Shown here piece by piece: positions 22,462 through 33,000 of a stretch of DNA of 64,000 nucleotides. The translations under genes and the position numbers were made by a program. Under the pieces are notes generated by a model, which was not told where the DNA came from, did no database searches, and saw nothing but the letters and a program-made list of their open reading frames with translations. Position 1 is the stretch's first letter. Each line of letters begins with the position of its first letter. Source of the stretch: Acheta domesticus (lineage: Eukaryota > Arthropoda > Insecta > Orthoptera > Gryllidae); assembly GCA_031308135.1 (NCBI GenBank), contig JAHLJT010000631.1, positions 217,250,611 through 217,314,610 of the forward strand, given 5' to 3'.

Positions 22462-23930
22462 GTTGCAAGGCGAGCGGCGTCGCCGCGGTCGTAGTGGCAT
22501 TGCCTTTGTCCTTTCCGGGGGAGGCCATGGACAACGAAACGATCACCATGAGGATGGCGAGCGCCACCAGCATCACGACGAACGTGGCGAAGATGTACAC
22601 GACCCAGCGCCGCTTCTTGTCGGCCGCGCTCACCACCTCCTTCCCGGCCTCGAAGTCGGCGCCCACGCCCGCCAGCGCGCCGGGGGCGACGCTGAGGCGC
22701 TTGCCGTTGGCGGCCCGCGACGCCCGCCGCGCGCCCGCGCCGGCTGCCGCCCGCGCCTTGGCCCGCGCCTTGGCCTGCGCCTTGGCCTTCTTGTTCTTCC
22801 GGCGCGCGTTGTAGTACGACTGCACCCAGAAGTCCTCGGTCTCGCCGGCGCCGCAGCACGGGTCGTCGTACGCCTCGGGGCAGTGGTGCGAGTCGCCGCA
22901 GCGGTAGCCGTTGCACTTGTAGATGGCCGGGGTGGCGGCGCCCTCCACCAGGCACGAGATGCGGCGGCGGTTGGCGAACACGGCGCCGCCGCGCGCGGCC
23001 CCCGGCGGCCCGCCCTCCCCGAGCACGTGGCGGCCACGCGACGCCGTCGACGCCGCGTCGTCGTAGTAGGCGTAGCAGCTGCTGCCGCGCCGGCTGCCGC
23101 TGCCAACGCTGCCGCTGCCCTGGCGGCCGACGGCGGCCGCTGCCAGCTCGGCGCCGCTCCCCGCGACGCGACCCCGGCGGCGGCTCGTCGAAGTGCTGGT
23201 TGCGGAACACGCACGGGTCCGCGGCCTTCTCCGCCCCGCCCACCAGGTCCGGGAACGACAGCTTCCGGTGGTAGAGGTCGTGCAGGACGTGCAGCGTGTC
23301 GCGGTGGCTGCCGATGCTGCCGTCGCGCGACGACGCGATGGAGCGGCGCTTGGCCAGCGCGCGCGCCGCCGCCGCCGCCTCCGCCGCCTCCTCGGCGGGC
23401 GACGCCACGCAGTAGGGCTGCGGCACGCCGCCGTCGGGCTCCGGGAGCAGCAGCGTGTCGCGCGAATGCAGCGAGGACGCCGACCGGCGCTTGGCCAGCA
23501 GGCGCGCGGCGGCCTCTGCCTCCTCTGCCGGAGACGTCACAGCGTACGGCTGCGCGTACTGCGGCTCGCATTCACGCAGCAGCGACGCGGACCGCCGCTT
23601 GGCGAGGAGCCGCTCCGTCTCCAAGTCCTCCGCTTGGGAGGTGACGCAGTACGGCGCGGGCGGGACGCTGCCGGCTTCCCGCAGGACAGAGCCGGAGCGC
23701 CGCTTGGCCAGCAGGCGCTCCGTTTCCAGGTCCTCGGCCGGGGAGGTGACGCAGTACGGCTGTCCCGCGGGCGGGACGCTGCCGGCTTCCCGCAGGAGAG
23801 AGCCGGAGCGCCGCTTCCCGAGGAGTCGCTCGGCCTCGGAGTCGCCCGCCTGCGCGAACGGGTCCGCGGCGTCGCCGTTGCCGATGACGAGCTCCGCGAG
23901 CGGCGGGGCCGGCCGCGGCCGGCGCTCCAT
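22462..23930 (-). CDS. First coding exon of a single-pass (type II-like) membrane protein; one frame break
   Basis: The start ATG at 23930 has a strong Kozak context (GCCGCCATGG). The first ~256 residues hold five repeats centred on KRRS (residues about 39, 76, 111, 147 and 194), mostly ERLLAKRRS followed by PYCVTSPAE-type blocks. KRRS fits basophilic-kinase sites. Near 23159-23162 (CCCC on +) the frame must shift by one. Beyond it the sensible frame continues with SSCYAYYDD, a Cys-rich block (about 22954-22853, with YKCNGYRCGD), a Lys/Ala-rich stretch and KKRRWVVYIF, which starts one hydrophobic helix (about 22606-22528). About 20 residues follow to the donor. With basic residues before the helix I infer a cytoplasmic N-terminus and an outer C-terminal domain on later exons. 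I do not recognise the family; a type II ectoenzyme or adhesion protein is possible. The break could be an assembly error, mutation or tiny intron. Confidence 0.72.
23159..23162 (-). other. Frame break in the membrane-protein exon
   Basis: Upstream, codons read TCG CGT CGC in the frame of the start ATG. After the GGGG run (minus strand) the meaningful protein is in the frame AGC GGC GCC GAG CTG. Removing one G would join the two frames. The upstream frame becomes Arg-rich nonsense past this point, while the downstream one keeps biased, protein-like sequence up to the transmembrane helix. Confidence 0.65.
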
Positions 23931-24520
23931 GGCGGCCGGCGGGCGATGCGAGGGGCGGCGCGGGCGGCCTGTCCGCGCGTGTCGCAGTCGGCGGCGGCTG
24001 CCGCTGCAGCTGCGGCTCGAGCGAGCGCACCCTGCCCCGAAGACACCGCGGCCCGCGCCACGTGACGACGGTTATTTCTGGAGCCCGGAAAGCGGTGGGC
24101 AGGCGGCGGCGGCGGCTCAGCGGCACCGCGGCGCCGGTGGCGGTGGGAGATGTCACGGCGGCGTCTGCGTGTCCGCTGGTGCTACGGCGGTGGTTCGTGC
24201 CTCCGCCGCGCTCGCTCGCTCTGTGAGCCGGTCCTCTCGCGGGAGCCGATGCCTGCACCCTGCCTCTAATAGCCTGCACAGTCTCCGCCCGCGGACTCCC
24301 ACCACCACCACCACCACCACCGCGACGCCGCCCCGTTCGCCCACCCGCTCGCCCGTCAGCCGCTTGTCTGTTTATGCGAACGTCGGTAGCATTTCAGGCT
24401 CATCACAACACGTGCCGCGGCCCGCTCCGTCCAGACGACCTCCCGGGCCGGCGAGGCACTTCGATTGCGCCGCCCAGCTCCTCGGCTGTTTTCGTGTTTT
24501 GGAGAACGCGCTGCTTCAGA
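23931..24520 (-). other. GC-rich 5' leader / CpG-rich region of the membrane-protein gene
   Basis: This is about 590 bp of GC- and CpG-rich sequence directly upstream of the start codon on the minus strand, including a short CAC trinucleotide run at 24300-24320. Frames here are shadows without domains. I infer 5' UTR and proximal promoter. Confidence 0.5.
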
Positions 24521-24546
24521 AAAACCAAAATATTTGGAGAGCTCCT

Positions 24547-24559
24547 CCTTTATATTGGT
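24547..24559 (-). promoter_or_regulatory. Candidate CCAAT/TATA promoter core
   Basis: The minus strand reads ACCAATATAAAGG, an overlapping CCAAT box and TATA-like box. A start site about 30 bp downstream (near 24520) would give a leader of about 590 nt before the ATG at 23930. No clear initiator is seen, so this is tentative. Confidence 0.4.
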
Positions 24560-24639
24560 CGATGAGATATGGGAAGAATTACCTGTTCTATTCGTTTAGC
24601 AGAAACATATCTAATAGTTTGCGTATTCGCCGATCTTGA

Positions 24640-26119
24640 TAAGCTGAAGTTTAAAAATAGAATGTAATCCGGATTTTAAATTGGTTTTAATACGCTACAC
24701 CGGTAAAGTAAATAGTAGTCAAAGTTTTATGACCTGATTATAAATTAAGAATAGTTGGGTTTTCTCCCCACATATTGTTTAATACGTTTCGTCAATCTTA
24801 CACATAACTTCGCAAAAAAAGGACATATCCATTAGTTATACAGTTTATTTTTAAATTTAGAAATACGTAAGACACATTATTTCAGATCAATTGATAGGAC
24901 TGTCTGTCAACAACGTACTGTAAAATACATATGAAACGCATGATAAGAGAACTGAAGTTGATGATTAACCGGTCAAATAAATAAAATCAAGTGAAATTCA
25001 AGCTTTAATGTGATCACACATTATTTACATTTTAGAGGTAAACCTAATAATTAAATTTGTTTAAAGAATTGGTCGGCCTGACTGGGAAAGGTGACAATCA
25101 GATAAACCTAATGTATCGGTTCATGCGCAGCTTCTCTTCACCGTCCCTCGAATAAGTCGAGATAATACTAACATCTCTTGTCGCATGCAGATTCCCCCCT
25201 CGTTAATGTCCTTTGTAAATAAATGAAAATTGTGGAAGTCGAAACCTTTATTACATCTGGTGAGATATAAAGCGATTATAACTTCCTGTGCCTTTCATGA
25301 AGACAGTGATCATGAAAGAGGTGCGGCGCCTGTGTCAGCAAGGTCTTTGCTGAAATATTGTGATTGGATGGCCTCCAGACACCTTGCTCGGGCTTGAAGA
25401 CCTCGCGAATTTACATCACGCGTCGGGAGACGGGCTTTTTTAAGCCACGTTTGTTTAGGTTGATGCGTATAACTCATTCTTTCCCTGTTGACGTACGTCA
25501 GCAAAGGTCTTGGGAGAGGTCCTTGCGAGGAAACGTCTACTGCCGCCTGCCAGAGGCAAATTCCTTTCGAGTTTTTCTACTACAGAAGCAGCTTTAAACA
25601 ACTTATATTCCAGTTAATTATAATTTGATACATATGCGCATATGAATTAATAATTTATTCATAATTAGCGCATTTTATCTATATGGACCGCGAACATTAG
25701 TTCATTCGGTTGCTATCATGTTCAATGATATTACCTTCGCCGACACTAGTGGACTTGTCATTTTTTTAAAACATCATGGGCAGGTGCAGTTATTGTGTAT
25801 TATTACACTTTTAGTGCAAACATTGGACTATAAATATTAAAATATTGTTTGTCATCTAGTTCCAAGTCTCAACATTGGTCATAACATTGTAAGATTGTAG
25901 GAACAACAGAGTCATAACATGGTAGCTCATGAGAAAGATATTTTTGAAGTTTTATTTGGTCTCTAAAACAAGCCAATTAAAGATCGTATTATAACCAATT
26001 TATTACGCTTACACAAAGTCCGAAATGTTTCAGTGATATTTTAATAAAAACGATTATACACACGTTTCTTTTGCTGTTTTAACTATCTACCACTCCTCCT
26101 CTTTCAACATAGAAATGAC
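24640..26119. other. AT-rich sequence upstream of the gene
   Basis: No gene or clear repeat is visible. The small frames at 25310-25597 overlap on opposite strands with no recognisable domain. Confidence 0.45.
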
Positions 26120-26480
26120 TTTTTCCGTTCTTGCTGTTACTTCGTAAGAAGAGAAAGTATTCTAATGGTGCGCCGGTTCGACAGAAAAACACTTACTGCA
26201 AGACTCTGGAAAAGAAAAAGTGGATAAATCTTGCTCCTATGCGTAATGAATTACTTTCTCTAACACGTTGTGTCCATGCTTTGTGGATTCCAGCAGAATC
26301 CATGCTTTGTGGATTCTTGATACCGAAAAATTAATTGACGGCAAAACCTCTGTCTGTAGTCACGGCTAATGCCTAAACCCTTCAACCGATTTTCTCCTAA
26401 ATATTTGCCGAAGGATTTAAAGAATTCAAATCCTTGCGTGTTTGAAACGGATATTTTGATTTTTGGGAGGGCTGGGGAAA
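26120..26480 (-). mobile_element. Dispersed GACGG-family repeat, copy 2
   Basis: Plus-strand order GTAAGAAGAGAAAGTA, GTGCGCC, AGTGGATAAATCTTGCTCCT, then TTGATACCGAAAAATTAATTGACGGCAAAA, CTGTCTGT, then CAACCGATTTTCTCC and ATATTTTGATTTTTG. This is the reverse complement of the copies at 14836 and 61680 and parallels the copy at 37050. The GTCTGTCC run is short here. A TGCTTTGTGGATTC stretch is duplicated in tandem inside it. Confidence 0.6.
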
Positions 26481-26651
26481 CGTCTAATAATTGTCGACGC
26501 ATAGGCTGCGGCGTTGTCGTGCAGCTTCGATAGAGATAGCAAATTGAGTAAACAACATTTTTAATGATTTCAACTCTTCTGCCGTTATCCGACATGTCTG
26601 GCCTCTGTCTTGGATAAGATCATCGAGTACACCTTCCAATATTTTTGACTA

Positions 26652-27045
26652 CAGTAAAATTTGTCTGAGCCAGAATTGAGCGAGACCGAAAAATTCCAGT
26701 TTAGGAACGTTTCGGTTTTATGCAATGTTGTCCGTTTTAAGACACTTGTGATTGACATTTCTGCCCTGAATGTAAATATTTCATGACTTCATTTTAATTA
26801 TTAAGATAAACATATAACGTATTTATTAAAGAAATCATCAATTAATGCATATTAAACATCTTCAATGACAGCTTCTGAGTCACACATCACCTTACTACCT
26901 AGTGGCGGTATTCGGACTGCTTGGTGACTCTTTCAACGCACAATGCGTCACACCCCACTACTCTGACTTCCTGATACCCTCTCACGGCCTTGAGCAATGC
27001 GGATCTAGTCAACGGGATTTCAACAAGGGGCAGGAAGAAGTGTGA
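26652..27045 (-). mobile_element. 3' end of a pogo-like element, with terminal repeat
   Basis: The left edge reads CAGTAAAATTTGTCTGAGCC, nearly identical to the terminal repeat of the element at 47821-48640. Read in reverse, 26880-26965 matches 48350-48430 closely (shared AAGTCAGAGTAGTGG, GCATTGTGCGTTGAAAGAGTC and AGCAGTCCGAATAC). 26975-27045 matches the segment near 48290-48335. It looks like the 3' terminal ~400 bp of a pogo/Tigger-type transposon, truncated at the right. Confidence 0.7.
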
Positions 27046-27319
27046 ATAGAACGACGTACGTATTACGAATAATTACTAAACTAAGATGACAAGTGTATGG
27101 AGTTTTTATCATGACAAGCTCTTTCTCGCACTAATTGGTTTTCTAATCTCTTTCGTCAAGGCTAGATTTCGTTTTTTGCCTCATCTTCTTGTCAACTGCT
27201 ACTTACCAGTGACAATATTTACGATACGAAAGAGACATTTTATTATGCGAGTAGGAAATGTTGAACTTAGCACGGTGTAACCCCTTTAACTAGGGCTGTC
27301 TAAGAAACTTTACTTAGGT

Positions 27320-27528
27320 TTTTTATAACGTGGCATGTCAAGGCCCGTCTTCACGACATTTCATGTCACGGCATTTCGCGTCTTTCTCTGTCGTACCGCT
27401 AGATATCACATCTACGCAACCGTATCAAGCACTGCAAAACATCTAGCGGCATGACCGAGAAAAACGCGGAATGCCGTGACATATTACATCGTGAAGACGG
27501 GCCTTGACGTACCAAGTTATTAAAACCG
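27320..27528. mobile_element. Foldback element (~85-bp arms)
   Basis: The left arm 27320-27404 and right arm 27441-27528 are reverse complements with scattered mismatches. Both contain GGCCCGTCTTCACGA, GTCACGGCATT and CGCTAGAT in opposite directions. The loop is about 36 bp. It has no coding capacity and fits a MITE or foldback element. No target duplication was identified. Confidence 0.8.
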
Positions 27529-27577
27529 TAATATAAATCGACGCTTCTCAAACCGTCAGTTCTTAGTTCTGTTTACT

Positions 27578-28135
27578 GGGAGAGATGGCTCAGTGCATCA
27601 ACCTGATGTCACTGTAGTCCCTCTGACCGGGAGGTCCTAGGTTCCAGTCCCGACGGCGGCAGGATTTTCGACACTAGCTTGTCAGCTAGGTCGAATTCAG
27701 TCGCTGTCTGGAGGAGAATTCTAGCGGCCGGCTGTTCTGATTGGTAGTTTTCCCTGATCAACACCAGGCGAATGCCAGAGCAGTAGCCTAATAAACGGGC
27801 CATGGACCATGCGCGATCTTTCCTTCCTCTTTCCTTCCTCTTCCTTGTCCTATCCTCTCCTCTTACACACACTCTTACACTAACATGCACTACACTACCA
27901 CACATACCGGGAGACCTGTCGGGAGCTTACAGCTAGTCCTGGCTGGGGCGGTGCCTCACTAGTGGGAGATACCTGGTTGAGGGGAAAACCCCGTTAGTCG
28001 ATTGTAGGTCGGCGCCAGATCTCGCGGGGAAAATATCACCGCCACGTCCCGTGAAAAACAAGCACTACACTTACGGGGAAATTACCTAATTAGTTGACGC
28101 GCCCGGAAACACGAATCAATCAATCAATCAAATAG
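27578..28135 (+). mobile_element. tRNA-derived SINE family A, full-length reference copy
   Basis: The head (27580-27665) holds box A TGGCTCAGTGCATC and box B GGTTCCAGTCC. Then come GGATTTTCGACACTAG, a core with CAACACCAGGCGAATGCCAG, a pyrimidine block, a 3' region with GGAGACCTGTCGGGAGC and ATCACCGCCACGTCCC, and a (CAAT/AATC)n tail at 28112-28131. The core resembles conserved central domains shared by unrelated SINEs of invertebrates. At about 555 bp it is long for a SINE and depends on LINE proteins for movement. Confidence 0.85.
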
Positions 28136-29254
28136 TTTCCTATTATGGCTAGCATGGCATAGAGCGCCCGAAACACATTATTCCAGGAAATTTTCTGAGA
28201 CTATGTAAACAAAAAAAACGGAAGTGAATAGTCTTAAAATCCCATAGTGTGTTATAGAAATAATGTCCACTACTAGAAGTCGTTAAGCTTGACACTACAA
28301 AAAATTCACATTAAGTAGTAAAAATAGTTTTCAGCGGTTGATCATTCTGTAAACGTTGCCAATCAATCAATGATGTTTCCTTTTGCGGAAGTGATAAGCA
28401 CGGCAAACGGATTCAGAACTGTAACAAAAAGACATTGGCACAACGTAATCATCGATGAGTTCATGCAACAGAATTGTTAGATTTTTCTGAGTCTGAGTAA
28501 CAGCAGGTTAAGTGTTGCCTGGTAACATTTAATTTTTACTTTCATATTCAGATTGTTCCAAATTAGCTTTAGTATTTTTTCTGTTTAGTTTTGAGATAAA
28601 AATTACTTTGTTTTGAATAAGTAAACTTGTTCATGTTAGGGGAAATATATTTCCATTTACCAGTAGAAACTCCAAAAAAGATCGTCGGCTCAAATACCGC
28701 CACAAGAGCTTAATCGTTATGATAATTGGTGCACGGGCTTCAGGGTTATTTAGCTGGCTTCTTTCAAAATTCCTTTGTAATAAAACATGCTAAGAGAAGA
28801 AGAAGTAGGCTAAGAGAAATACGAGAATGATTCACATGGTATCCATTGTGTTTCAAATTGCTCAATCACTATTTTGTAAAATATCGAAAAACATTTGCAG
28901 CAAGATTAATACAAATTAACAACCCTGAAAAGCTTTGATTAATAACATTTATCTTTTGAAGTTTGAGGATAAATTTTGAATCTTGATTCTTGGTGTACGC
29001 AAAGATTTATTGAAATATTTCTTTACATTTTTAATTATTAACACAAACATGCCTCTATGACAATTACTGTTATTGACGTAAAACTTAAGTAATTGATAAG
29101 TCCGTCGTGGCCTCATTTAGTTCGTCAAATTTCTGAACTCTTCCCCCGCCGGCTCTGTGAGATTCATGCTCCAGATGCAGTCACCAAGATACTCTTCCTC
29201 TTCGCCTTTCTGTCATTTCATGTGGTACGCGGTTCCTTACAGTCAATCAGTGTT
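28136..29254. other. AT-rich gene-free sequence
   Basis: No supported gene or repeat was found in this stretch. Confidence 0.5.
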
Positions 29255-29335
29255 TTATGTCATATTTTACGTGGCAAAGCTCAGGCCATCGGGAAGCAGG
29301 TTCTGCTGGCCTTGCACATTTCGCCATTTAGTGGA
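29255..29335 (-). mobile_element. SINE family B fragment
   Basis: CATATTTTACGTGGCAAAGC, TCAGGCCAT and CTTGCACATTTCGCC line up with 3428-3495 of the SINE at 3410-3773. Only about 80 bp remain. Confidence 0.5.
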
Positions 29336-29616
29336 TTCAAAATATTTCACTCGGGCCATGAACTATACTATTAGCATTTATCTCCGAGGTTTCTTTTAGG
29401 ATAGATGATCTTTAATATGCAGTAAACTTACAATATGAGACATTGATTTTAAACATTGAGTGATTCCAGTACTTGCCCTTTATATACTATAGTCTAGAGA
29501 AGACAAAGGCAATACAAGTGTGTTTCTCAATATGTTTTAAATAAATCTAGTATATTAAATATATTAATTTTTGTTCTGTAAGTAGAATTTGTATTTGCGT
29601 CGATTGTAGAGTTTCG

Positions 29617-29647
29617 TTTGGTGCAAACGTACAGAGTTTGCACCAAA
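29617..29647. other. Perfect short hairpin
   Basis: TTTGGTGCAAAC and GTTTGCACCAAA are perfect 12-bp arms around the loop GTACAGA. No U-run terminator or longer stem is visible. It could be a protein-binding palindrome or a chance structure. Confidence 0.65.
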
Positions 29648-29777
29648 TTTTACTAAATAGAAGTAAGTTTTTTCAACTTCTCTAAGTTTTTATATTTGAC
29701 ACTTAACTTTATTTCACTTTTACTGATCAACTTTTACGTTATTGCTTGTTATTGTCTCCGATACAAAGTTCCATATT

Positions 29778-30411
29778 AGATTGGATTAGATTTATTACTA
29801 ATTCTGCAATTAATTTTGAGGACATGGTGGCAGAATACACTAATTTAACATTACATAACTTAACAATTTTACAAAATTCACAAACTACAAATTAATGTGA
29901 ACATTCCACGGTGCGAGATTTCGTAGCAGTCCACTTCACCACACTTCACCTTCACTGCACATCATTGCGCTTAAATAATACTAATAATAAATAATAAATA
30001 ATAATGAATAATAGTAATAATAAATAATAATGAATAATAATAATACAACTTACTTTATATAACAGACTAGTAAATTAATAATGTTAAACATATTTGTAAT
30101 ACACATATCAACATCTAGGAAACTAATTTATTTTTAAATTTACTTGGAGTTGGAGGAAAGGGATCAAATATTGTCGCAGGCAAACCGTTCCAGTCTCTAA
30201 TACTTCGATTCGCAAATGAATATTTCCCAACGTCCGTTTTCTGAGTTCTTGACTGAATTTTGTGCATGTGATCCGCTCTGCCGAAATATGTAGGTTTCCC
30301 TAATCGACTTTGAATTTCTTTCCACGCTGGAAAGCCTGTGTATGCTTTATACATAGCACAGAGACGCGACTTTATTCTCCTTCTTTCGAGTGACTCCCAC
30401 ACTCCTTATTT
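29778..30411 (-). mobile_element. 5'-truncated non-LTR retrotransposon (RT C-terminal end)
   Basis: The minus-strand frame 30402-30115 encodes about 95 residues including WESLERRRIKSRL, MYKAYTG, RADHMHKIQSRTQKTDVGKY and SIRDWNGLP. This pattern (WesLe.RR..rL..., R..qRTdvgKysF..R.i.dWN.LP) is familiar from the C-terminal ends of insect CR1/L2/jockey-like reverse transcriptases. The 3' UTR contains an (ATT)n-rich run (about 29976-30050 on +), and the element ends in AATAAATCTAATCCAATCT near 29778. The reverse transcriptase core and endonuclease are missing, so it is a dead-on-arrival copy. Confidence 0.78.
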
Positions 30412-30682
30412 CTTCGTACCCGTGAAAGTAAATTTTGACTTAACTAAAATGAAACTTACCTGGGCCCAGAGGATTGTAGTTTTGAAGGAAACATGAAAAC
30501 GATTGAATGGCGTTACATGTTATCTTGTGGAGAGAATTATGAGATAAAGTTATAAAATGGAATTATGGGAGGGAAATATGAAAAGGTAAAAGAAGTCAAG
30601 TAACAACTAGCTAATTAGTAAATAAGTCAGTATGAATAATTAAAAGTAGGTAAAAACTAAAATCATGTATGTAGGTCTATCA

Positions 30683-30770
30683 CGGCATTAACTGGTTCTA
30701 ATGATCTCGGGCCACAAAATGTCCTCGTGCCAAAGGTTCCGCTCGATCATTAGAACCCTTACAATGCCCG
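30683..30770. repeat. Imperfect inverted repeat
   Basis: CGGCATTA..GGTTCTAATGATC (30683-30706) pairs with GATCATTAGAACC..AATGCCCG (30745-30770). The arms are about 25 bp with an internal offset, around a 38-bp loop. It is possibly the ends of a tiny foldback element. Confidence 0.6.
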
Positions 30771-31649
30771 AGATGCATAAATAACTATGAATTCAACTGC
30801 TAATAAAATAATGAATTGTTATTAGACTTAATAACATTTAAAACATAAATATCCCTTTGTTTAAAAAATGTGATATGCCAAGTATTTTAATAATTAAAAG
30901 AAAATATTCTGTAAAAAGTCGTTTTTCTACCACTGCATAAAACGGCAACTTCTGTGCATTGCTAGCAATACGAGAAGTTCATTTTTAATAACTATTAAGA
31001 ATGATTGTTTTTATTTATTTATTTATTTACGTCAAAAACAGTTAAAAACTGTGTGTGACGAGCTATGGGGAGAAGTGAATTTTGTGCACGTTTTCATAAT
31101 TTTGTGATCTCTATCCTAAACCATATTCTAGTCGAATTTTGAATACAGAAAAGAGAGGCCAAGAGAGTTGCCAAGACAACGATTGTGTTACCATGAAAAA
31201 AAGTATTTTTGCATGGTTATTCTCTAATCATGGTCGATTAAGATTTTTTGCTTCAACCTACGGTCCTCTGCAAAGAATCTCAATCTCGACCGTGAAAGAA
31301 ACGGAAACTTTACACACTTAATATGAAAATCCCTCAAAAAAATAACATAAAAATATAGGATATAAATTCAACTTCAACATACTGTTTTGTAGGAAACAGG
31401 AGAGAGAAAGGATTTTAAATTTCAATTTATTTTAACATTCGGAACTGTTTCACCTCCTCTGTAGATCTCAATATACCTATAAATCTATTAAAGTATAAAC
31501 AGAAAACGTTTTGTAGTAATAAATGTGTTGTATGAAAAATAAAATATGAGACCTAAAATTTAAAAAAAAATTCAAAGCCTGATCTATTGAAAGTAATGTG
31601 GTGGTTGTGTTATTACTTGACAAAATGTTCCCAGTCCACCGGAGCACCA
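30771..31649. other. AT-rich gene-free sequence
   Basis: A short (TTTA)n run lies at 31009-31028 followed by a small hairpin (AACAGTTAAAAACTGTG). Nothing else is recognised. Confidence 0.5.
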
Positions 31650-31870
31650 CTGCAGCGATTGGAAAACCGCTGTCATTTATTTAGCGTATGAGCTTTTATT
31701 AATGCATAACACGGGAATGGTGTTCGCGGCGAGAAACGCTGTTTTGCTCTCATTCCAGCCTTCTGAATTGCCGCGAATACATAAATAGAATGTTCATGGT
31801 GGAAAGACTGAATTAGCTTGGAAACGTTTACGGGTCTACTGTGATGCTGCTAATGATGATAATGTATACA
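31650..31870. other. Unique island with homeodomain-like motifs
   Basis: The segment with CATTTATTTAGCG, TTTTATTAATGCATAAC and CATAAATAGAATG in more GC-balanced sequence stands out from its AT-rich flanks. It is not repetitive. It is a candidate conserved non-coding element by composition and motif type only. Confidence 0.35.
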
Positions 31871-32164
31871 ACTGGAGAGATTATGAAAACGAAGCCTTTA
31901 GGAATTACCTCTTGGAATTTTGAAGAATGAATACGTACCGCGTGTTCATTGAAAACTAAGAAACGCTATAAAAATATAAATTCTTTGAATTGTTTAGTTA
32001 GTGTTTAAGTTAATGATTCTTTAAAAGGATACATACTCACAGAAACAAAATTAAAAATTCGTATTTCAAACAAACTGCCAAACTGTCAATTGCAATTATC
32101 AGCAAAGTAGCCAGCTGCAAGAAAACAACAGGCATTTTACATTTCTAGAAGTGGGACACTTTAA

Positions 32165-32345
32165 GACCAAGTGCCTTAGTCTCTCCACGACGCGTTGCGC
32201 GAGTAACACTGGCACGCAGAGGCAGACACCTTGGCACTGACTAATCGTGCCCCTCGCCGTTCCTTAGCGGGGCGCGGAGAGAGGCGATTGCACCGATCCG
32301 TCGCCGCCTCGTAACACAAGCAGCCAGAGGGCGCTGCGCCGCGGC
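32165..32345. other. GC-rich unique island beside a minisatellite
   Basis: This is GC-rich, non-repetitive sequence just left of the 16-bp minisatellite block. The long Pro-rich minus-strand frames that cross it come from the repeat, not from a gene. Confidence 0.35.
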
Positions 32346-32507
32346 CCGTCCCAGCACGGCGCGGGTTGGGATGGGAGCGGGAGAGGGGACGGGGGCAACG
32401 GCGGAAGCAGGAGGGAGAATGCGGATTAAGACCAAGGCGAGACGAGGGCGTGGGCGGGAGCGGAGCTGGGCAGAACGGAGCGGGACAAGATGGAGCGGAG
32501 TGGGACC

Positions 32508-32720
32508 GAGCGGGGGCGGGGCAGAGCGGGGGCGAGGCAGAGCGGGGGCGGGGCAGAGCGGGGGCGGGGCAGAGCGGGGGCGGGGCAGAGCGGGGGCGGG
32601 GCAGAGCGGGGGCGGGGCAGAGCGGGGGCGGGGCAGAGCGGGGGCGGGGCAGAGCGGGTGCGGGGTAGAGCGGTGGGCGGGGTAGAGTGGGGGCGGGGCA
32701 GAGTGGGGGCGGGGTCGAGC
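32508..32720. repeat. 16-bp minisatellite CAGAGCGGGGGCGGGG
   Basis: About thirteen tandem copies of CAGAGCGGGGGCGGGG occur, with a few variants at both ends. The G-rich strand is the plus strand, and GGGGGCGGGG units could form G-quadruplexes. The Arg/Pro/Ala frames on the minus strand (32176-33180) are shadows of it. Confidence 0.95.
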
Positions 32721-33000
32721 GTGACGGGACGAGCGATGTTGGACCCGGCGGGGAGGAGCCGAGCGAGGGGGGCTGTAGCGGGGAGACTGCGGGCGGGGCA
32801 GAGCAGAGCAGGCGGCGGGGCTGAGTGAGGGCGGAACAGAGCGGGGTGGTGGGGCAGAGAGAGGCGTGGCGGAGCGAGGTGGGGTGGAGCGGAACGAGGC
32901 AGAGCGGAGCGGGGTGGGGCGCGGGTCGGTGAGGCGGGACGAGACGGAGCAAGAGATGGGAGAGTAGTAGGAGGAACACAGGGCCGTTATCTGGCGCAAC
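32721..33000. repeat. Degenerate G-rich flank of the minisatellite
   Basis: GGGGCAGAG, GGAGCGAGG and GGGGTGGGG variants continue for about 250 bp with falling order. This looks like a decayed extension of the 16-bp array. Confidence 0.7.

Noticed and set aside
22403..24639. Long plus-strand frames over the GC-rich exon (for example 413, 394 and 290 residues)
   Set aside because: They are antisense shadows of the minus-strand membrane-protein exon and its leader. Composition is Ala/Arg-rich without domains, whereas the minus strand has repeats, a transmembrane helix, a Kozak start and a splice donor.
27578..27665. Possible tRNA genes (also at 858, 45237, 3773 and 47195)
   Set aside because: Box A and box B are present, but cloverleaf stems are degenerate and each is joined to a repeated SINE body.
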